NCBI GenBank assembly: GCA_029718625.1
Contig: CM056391.1
Coordinates: 5,911,158 to 5,975,157, forward strand
Direction: 5' to 3'
Length of the DNA: 64,000 nucleotides
From: Synaphobranchus kaupii
Lineage: Eukaryota; Chordata; Actinopteri; Anguilliformes; Synaphobranchidae
Numbering within the stretch: the stretch's first letter is position 1; every line of letters starts with the position of its first letter. A program made the translations under genes and the position numbers. Positions 59,520-64,000 of this stretch are shown here, piece after piece. The notes under the pieces were generated by a model that saw only the letters and a program-made list of their open reading frames with translations, made no database searches and had not been told where the DNA came from.

Positions 59520-59668
59520 GGGCCCTATTCCTCATAGCTGCCTGCCTGAATTAGCTGGCTAATTGCACTGAGCAAAACCCAGAACAGTGTTTTCCTTTTG
59601 CTTCATAATGTGTTCCATATTTGGGGGTTTTACTCAGCACAGTTAGCCAGCTACGAGGAATAGGACCC
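59520..59668. mobile_element. 149-bp MITE with GGGCCCTATTCCTC ends
   Basis: GGGCCCTATTCCTCATAGCT and AGCTACGAGGAATAGGACCC are inverted ends. AGCTGGCTAATTGCACTGAG is mirrored by the GTTAGCCAGCT side, so the whole element folds into a hairpin. Confidence 0.75.
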
Positions 59669-60672
59669 AAAAGTGTCTGGGGGAAAATAGGTGATTTTGT
59701 CCAATTAATAGAATAGACAGAGATGTCTGAGAATGCATTAATGAGGTTGTAGACTTCTTGTAGAGATAGCAGAGGATTTTGTGTGTATAGCATACATTAT
59801 CTGCATAGAGACTGATTTTATGGGATGAATTTGGGGTTTGAATTCTGATAATGTTATTATTGTTATCATTTTGAGGGATGGCAGCAGCTCGAGGTTAAAT
59901 GAATATTGCAATAATTCCCCCATCTTTCCTAAATTATTTCATGCGATTTGTGTTTTTTCATCTTGAAGAGAATGTGGTCACTCAAAGTTTAGATGTCAAA
60001 TAAAAATAAATGGCCTCATGGAAGAACACATCATTTCAATAATTTTTGAGGAAAAATTACACTCCAGAAAAGATATGTTTGTGGTTGTCAAGTTAAATTT
60101 AGAAAAAAAATGTATTAATTATTATTAAAGTATTTTATTATTTACATTTTTTTTAACACCTTTTAAAGCTTAAGTGCAAATGTAAAATGACCAAATATGA
60201 CAATTTTTTTCTTTGTATAAGAAAATGTGTAATCAAAATATATTGTGATTTCGGGAAGTTCATTCTTATAAAAAATAAACGCGATAGAAGGGTATTAAAG
60301 GTGTATATACTTAACGGAGTTATACCAGAAGAGTTGGTTCTTTTGAATGATATCAATCAGTGGGATTTGATTTGCCATATAAATATGAAAGTACAAAGAC
60401 AGACACTTAAATGGCTTATAAGAACAGTTTGAGTAAACTCCATTGCCATTGATATTGTTTTGTTTTTTTAACCAATTATAATGGCGATTGAGAAGTTACA
60501 TCTTGCCTTCATAGATTTACTGTTTAGAATCTTAGGTAGATGTAGAAAAGGAATTATTATATTATTATTATTTCTACTTTAGCAATTGTAGCCATTTTTA
60601 CACATAGTCCCCCCCCCCCATTTTTAGGGCACCAAAAGTAATTAACATAAATTTAAATAAAGTCATCATATT
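59669..60672. other. AT-rich stretch, no gene
   Basis: Low-complexity A/T runs and a short poly-C (60610-60619). The 81-codon frame at 60187-60432 shows no recognisable domain. Confidence 0.5.
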
Positions 60673-61025
60673 TCATATTTGGTTGCATATCCTTTGCATG
60701 CCATGACTTCCTGATGTCTGTGACCCAACAACATCAAAAGACTCTTGATATCTTATTTTCAGGTACTCTTGCAAGCGATACTATAACCTCTCTGCATTTG
60801 AATGGACCTCTATGGGAATTGGGGGGTGGGACTAGATTAATCTGTAAATTATGCTGGAACAGTACGGAATACATGATTGGTAAAATGGCTGCAAGTCATC
60901 AAGGGTCTGAGGTATCAAACGAGCCTCAAACCATCACTCTGCTGCCAGATATGCAATAAATATGGATGGATCATTTAAAGGGTTGTTTCTCCTGACTTAT
61001 TTTTCCATAGAGTTCAATAGGAAAA
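60673..61025 (+). repeat. Dispersed repeat, copy 4 (81-codon frame)
   Basis: Matches 12497-12778, 55630-55950 and 56703-56990: TGTGACCCAACAACATCAAA, AAATTATGCTGGAACAGT, CAAACGAGCCTCAAACCATC. An 81-codon frame (60714-60959) is also open in the inverted copy at 56703-56948. Family not identified. Confidence 0.75.
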
Positions 61026-61175
61026 TGACACGGACACATAGTGTAACAGAAAATCTCTTCATTTTTTCCATGGCTGTATAGGTTCTGATTCATCCATTCT
61101 GATTACCCACAATGCATTTCATGTTTTATCGCAAACCATGAATGAAACATTAAGGTATTGTATGTATGTATCAAC

Positions 61176-61534
61176 AAGGCAAATTCCATTCTGGTTTGCT
61201 CCTTTTTAGGGGACACATTAAATGCGTAATCAAAAGTAGATTTTTTTTTTTTGAGGAATTCTTTTTTTTTTTTTAAACAAAAAAACAAGGATATTCCCTG
61301 TTTTGCACATTTACATAAACAAAATGATTCATTTATTTTATTCTAAAATGGGCATCTTTTTAAACTTTTAGAGGTTCTATTTCTAGAGTAAATCATTCTG
61401 TTTAAATAAATGAGCAAAGTGGGGAATATCCTTATTTATAAAATTAAGAATTCCTCAAAAATATGCCCATCTACTTTTGGTTACACATTGTCCCCTAAAA
61501 AGGAGTCAACCAGGTACACAATGGAATTGGCCTT
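61176..61534. mobile_element. 359-bp palindromic MITE
   Basis: AAGGCAAATTCCATT and AATGGAATTGGCCTT bound imperfect inverted arms (CTCCTTTTTAGGGGACA and TGTCCCCTAAAAAGGAG; TAAATAAATGA and its complement). No coding frame. Confidence 0.7.
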
Positions 61535-61582
61535 CTTGCTCCATCCATAAAATACACACGGTCAGAATCTGTGATTTCTTTT

Positions 61583-61757
61583 CAGGGTTGCCAGATGCTT
61601 AAATCTGGGTAGTTTTGGATGGCAGACCTGGCCTACCCGAAACTAAAACTCAGGGACGCCAGATCGAAAAATCCCCCATTTGAGGGGAAAAAACTCCCCA
61701 AAATCCCTTGTTTGGGGGAATTTTTAAAGAATTTTTTTTTTAAATCTGGCAACCCTG
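61583..61757. mobile_element. Short MITE with CAGGGTTGCCAGAT ends
   Basis: CAGGGTTGCCAGATGCTTAA at the left and AAATCTGGCAACCCTG at the right are inverted termini. The internal CCAGATCGAAAAATCCCCCA is itself partly palindromic. Confidence 0.65.
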
Positions 61758-61988
61758 AAAATGTATGCTTCAATTAATTCTCATTCAATAATTCAAATTA
61801 CCCACAGTGCAGTTTGTGTATTATAAAATGCAGAGGAGTTTTATCAGCAGCCATACCACCATTCAATCTGCTCCTGCTGAATGGCTGATGCTAAGCAGGT
61901 GCTGGCTTGGTTAGTGCTTGAATGGGAGACACCATTTACTCTCAATGCTTTATATGTACTAACACACAACGTTTTGTGTATATAAATA

Positions 61989-62779
61989 TCAGATCAAAAA
62001 CATCTCCGACGTAAAAAAAGCCAAGTTACTCACGCATAGCCTACATAGCGCTGTCCATAAGTTCTTAATTCCAACTTGCAAAAACTAGTCCTGCCTTTAA
62101 AAGTCTTGATATCAAAATGTGGCCATGTTACAACTAACAATATTGCCTATCGTAGCTCACACTAAATAAACTAGCTCTATTCCAAAGCAATGCTATCCAA
62201 ACTTAAAAATGATCATGATATTTGTAAACAGAATTTTGTGAACACAAGGATATCTATGCTCTGTAGGACCACACAGGTTTTGATAGAAATCCAAATAAAT
62301 CAATCAGTAAATACATAATAATAATAATAATATTTTATTCGTTCTGTGCTTTTCATAGACCCAAAGCAGTGGATGCAGACAATTGTTCAAACATGCCCTA
62401 TAGTGTAGTAATTTTTCTGTTTAATTTCTAAGTGTAACACATCTGAATCCGAGTATTTCCACTATAAATTATTTTCATTTTGCAGTTTGATGTGGCACAT
62501 ACAGTTTCATTGACCACATTCTCTTGAGATGGTAAGATGAAGAAACACAGGGCCAAGTTGCATTAAATAATTTAGGAAAGTTTGGATAGCATTGCTTTGG
62601 AATAGAGCTAGTTAGGCAATATTGTTAGTTGTAACTTGGCCACATTTTGATATCAAGACTTTCAAAGGCAGGCCTAGTTTTTGCAAGTTGGAATTAAGAA
62701 CTTATGGACAGCGCTATGTAGGCTATGCGTGAGTAACTTGGCTTTTTTTTTACGTCGGAGACGTTTTTGATCTGATATC
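61989..62779. mobile_element. 0.8-kb DNA element with about 200-bp inverted repeats
   Basis: The arm starting ATCAGATCAAAAACATCTCC (61989-62200) recurs inverted at 62578-62779, including AAGTTCTTAATTCCAACTTG and TTCCAAAGCAATGCTATCCA. The core of about 370 bp is non-coding with a TAA microsatellite. No transposase. Confidence 0.85.
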
Positions 62780-64000
62780 ACTTATTTTGTATAGCTAACT
62801 AATGATGAATAATGCATGAAGATAAACACGGAGAGAGACATGCATTCCAAAGAAATGTATGCAGACATTCGGTTAACCATAACGCCCTCTATTGACAAGA
62901 ATGAGAACAGTTATCCTATTACAGACAGCACACAATTACATTAAAAGTTTGTAGATGAGCAGTATTTAATGTGTAATGAAATACAATGAACAGCACCACC
63001 TGAGCTATGGATCATGAAGAAGCATGTAAATTAATGAACCAAGTCTACATGGAGACATACCTGCACAATGGGCTAAACGCAAACACATTCTAGCTGAAAG
63101 ACATACAGCCTAAATAGCTATTACAGCCTAAATAGTTTGCATCAGTAAAATAGACTATGGAAATACAGTTTTAAAATAGGGCTATTAGTATTCTATGAAA
63201 TACATTTAACGTTAGGCTATTCAACACTGGATTGCCGGATGCGTAACTCCAACCTTCCATGTGTGGGCTACGAGCTAGCGAGCGAGCTAGTGAGTTTCTG
63301 CACAGCAGTTTTTTTCCAGTAGTGTAGAACGTTACCTGCGGGAAATCTTTTGGTACCGGACAGCTAGGTTTAGTTTCGTTTTCTGTAGTGCAATGAATGT
63401 AGGCTATAATGCATGTTGATTCGCTTCGTAGTAGCCTAGCTTGTTTCTGCTTTCTGACGAGAAGCAGGAAGTAACGTTGGCGAACAAGCTTAATTGGACA
63501 ACGCATATTTCCCAGGAATCTTAGCCAGAAAGAAAACAGTAGATACTACTAAGAAAGTATATACCAGGGATTATTCTTCTTTTTATTATTATCATAATAA
63601 TTAAAAGTTTGCAGTAAGCTACATTATCAGCAGAGTAGCGTAGACTAGAGCCACATTCGGAGGCTATCTATTTATTTATAAGTGACTAACCATGAATCAA
63701 TATGTTTGGGGAATTGGCGGTTTATAAATCCGATCGCTTAAAGGCTTGCAGTTTAAAAGAGGCTATCCTCAATTTTCTATGTAGGCTATTATCGTAAATT
63801 CTTAATTTTCCTAGTAGTTAATTTTATGGTGACCTTGTGTTATGTGTGAAAACGATAAAGTGAACAGAGCTGAAGTGAAGAAATTAATTAATAAATAAAT
63901 GTTGGCCGAGGCAAGGGGTTTCCACAGTCAGTCATGACCGCAAGAGCAGAGCGTAACACCCTCCCCAAACCAGACAAAAGCGAGCGTCCAGTTTGGGGAG
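62780..64000. other. Window end, no gene recognised
   Basis: A minus-strand frame of 111 codons (63171-63506) shows no family similarity and its codons look random. GAGCTAGCGAGCGAGCTAG near 63271 and AATAAATAAAT near 63890 are simple sequence. Confidence 0.45.

Noticed and set aside
63171..63506. 111-codon minus-strand frame near the window end
   Set aside because: No family similarity, low-complexity segments (SLARSLARS) derived from a GCTAGCGAGC repeat.

Overview
The window is vertebrate nuclear DNA, most likely from a teleost fish. It has split genes with GT-AG introns and long CA/GT microsatellites. It is crowded with fish-type DNA transposons: Tc1/mariner with Sleeping Beauty-like arms, hAT miniatures with 8-bp target duplications, and TTAA-flanked elements. 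It also carries 3' tails typical of teleost SINEs/LINEs. I did not try to fix the species.

The gene content is one tandem cluster of C2H2 zinc-finger genes, all on the + strand (about 2.0-47.2 kb). A complete gene has four coding exons. Exon 1 encodes an N-terminal coiled coil (core [24 protein letters not shown], then a KENEALKRK heptad stretch). Exon 2 is short and variable. Exon 3 is about 100 bp with a conserved (L/A)(L/H)IKEE motif. Exon 4 is large, with an acidic linker followed by 3-5 fingers. Splice phases are constant: exon 1 ends in phase 1, exon 2 in phase 0, exon 3 in phase 1. Genes B (5.2-8.7 kb), C (11.5-17.6 kb) and D (23.2-26.3 kb) are complete, at 563, 542 and 502 predicted residues. 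A (2.0-3.7 kb) lacks exons 1-2 because the window starts inside it. E (29.7-31.6 kb), F (35.9-38.8 kb) and G (44.6-47.2 kb) have only exons 3 and 4, with no exon 1 or 2 visible between D and G. They are either headless remnants or alternative 3' cassettes spliced to D's first two exons.

The right half of the cluster looks like a tandem segmental duplication, [D - 22-24 bp VNTR - E] and [F - VNTR - G]. D and F are very close paralogues, E and G share linker sequence, and both VNTR arrays (1.0 and 3.0 kb) have related flanks. A third, unexpanded copy of those flanks lies at 0.35-0.72 kb, upstream of A.

The proteins are probably nuclear, DNA-binding, dimerising regulators. Several psi-K-x-E motifs between coiled coil and fingers suggest SUMO-dependent repression; that is inference. 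No KRAB, SCAN, BTB or FiNZ-type domain was recognised.

From 47.2 kb to the end there is no convincing gene. The region holds a 36-bp tandem array (1.6 kb), a 1.3-kb purine-rich VNTR, a hAT transposase remnant, a deleted Tc1 element, and a Sleeping Beauty-like inverted repeat with a hAT fold-back inserted in it. A weak candidate gene has a TATA box at 55.16 kb and possible exons at 57.45 and 59.35 kb.
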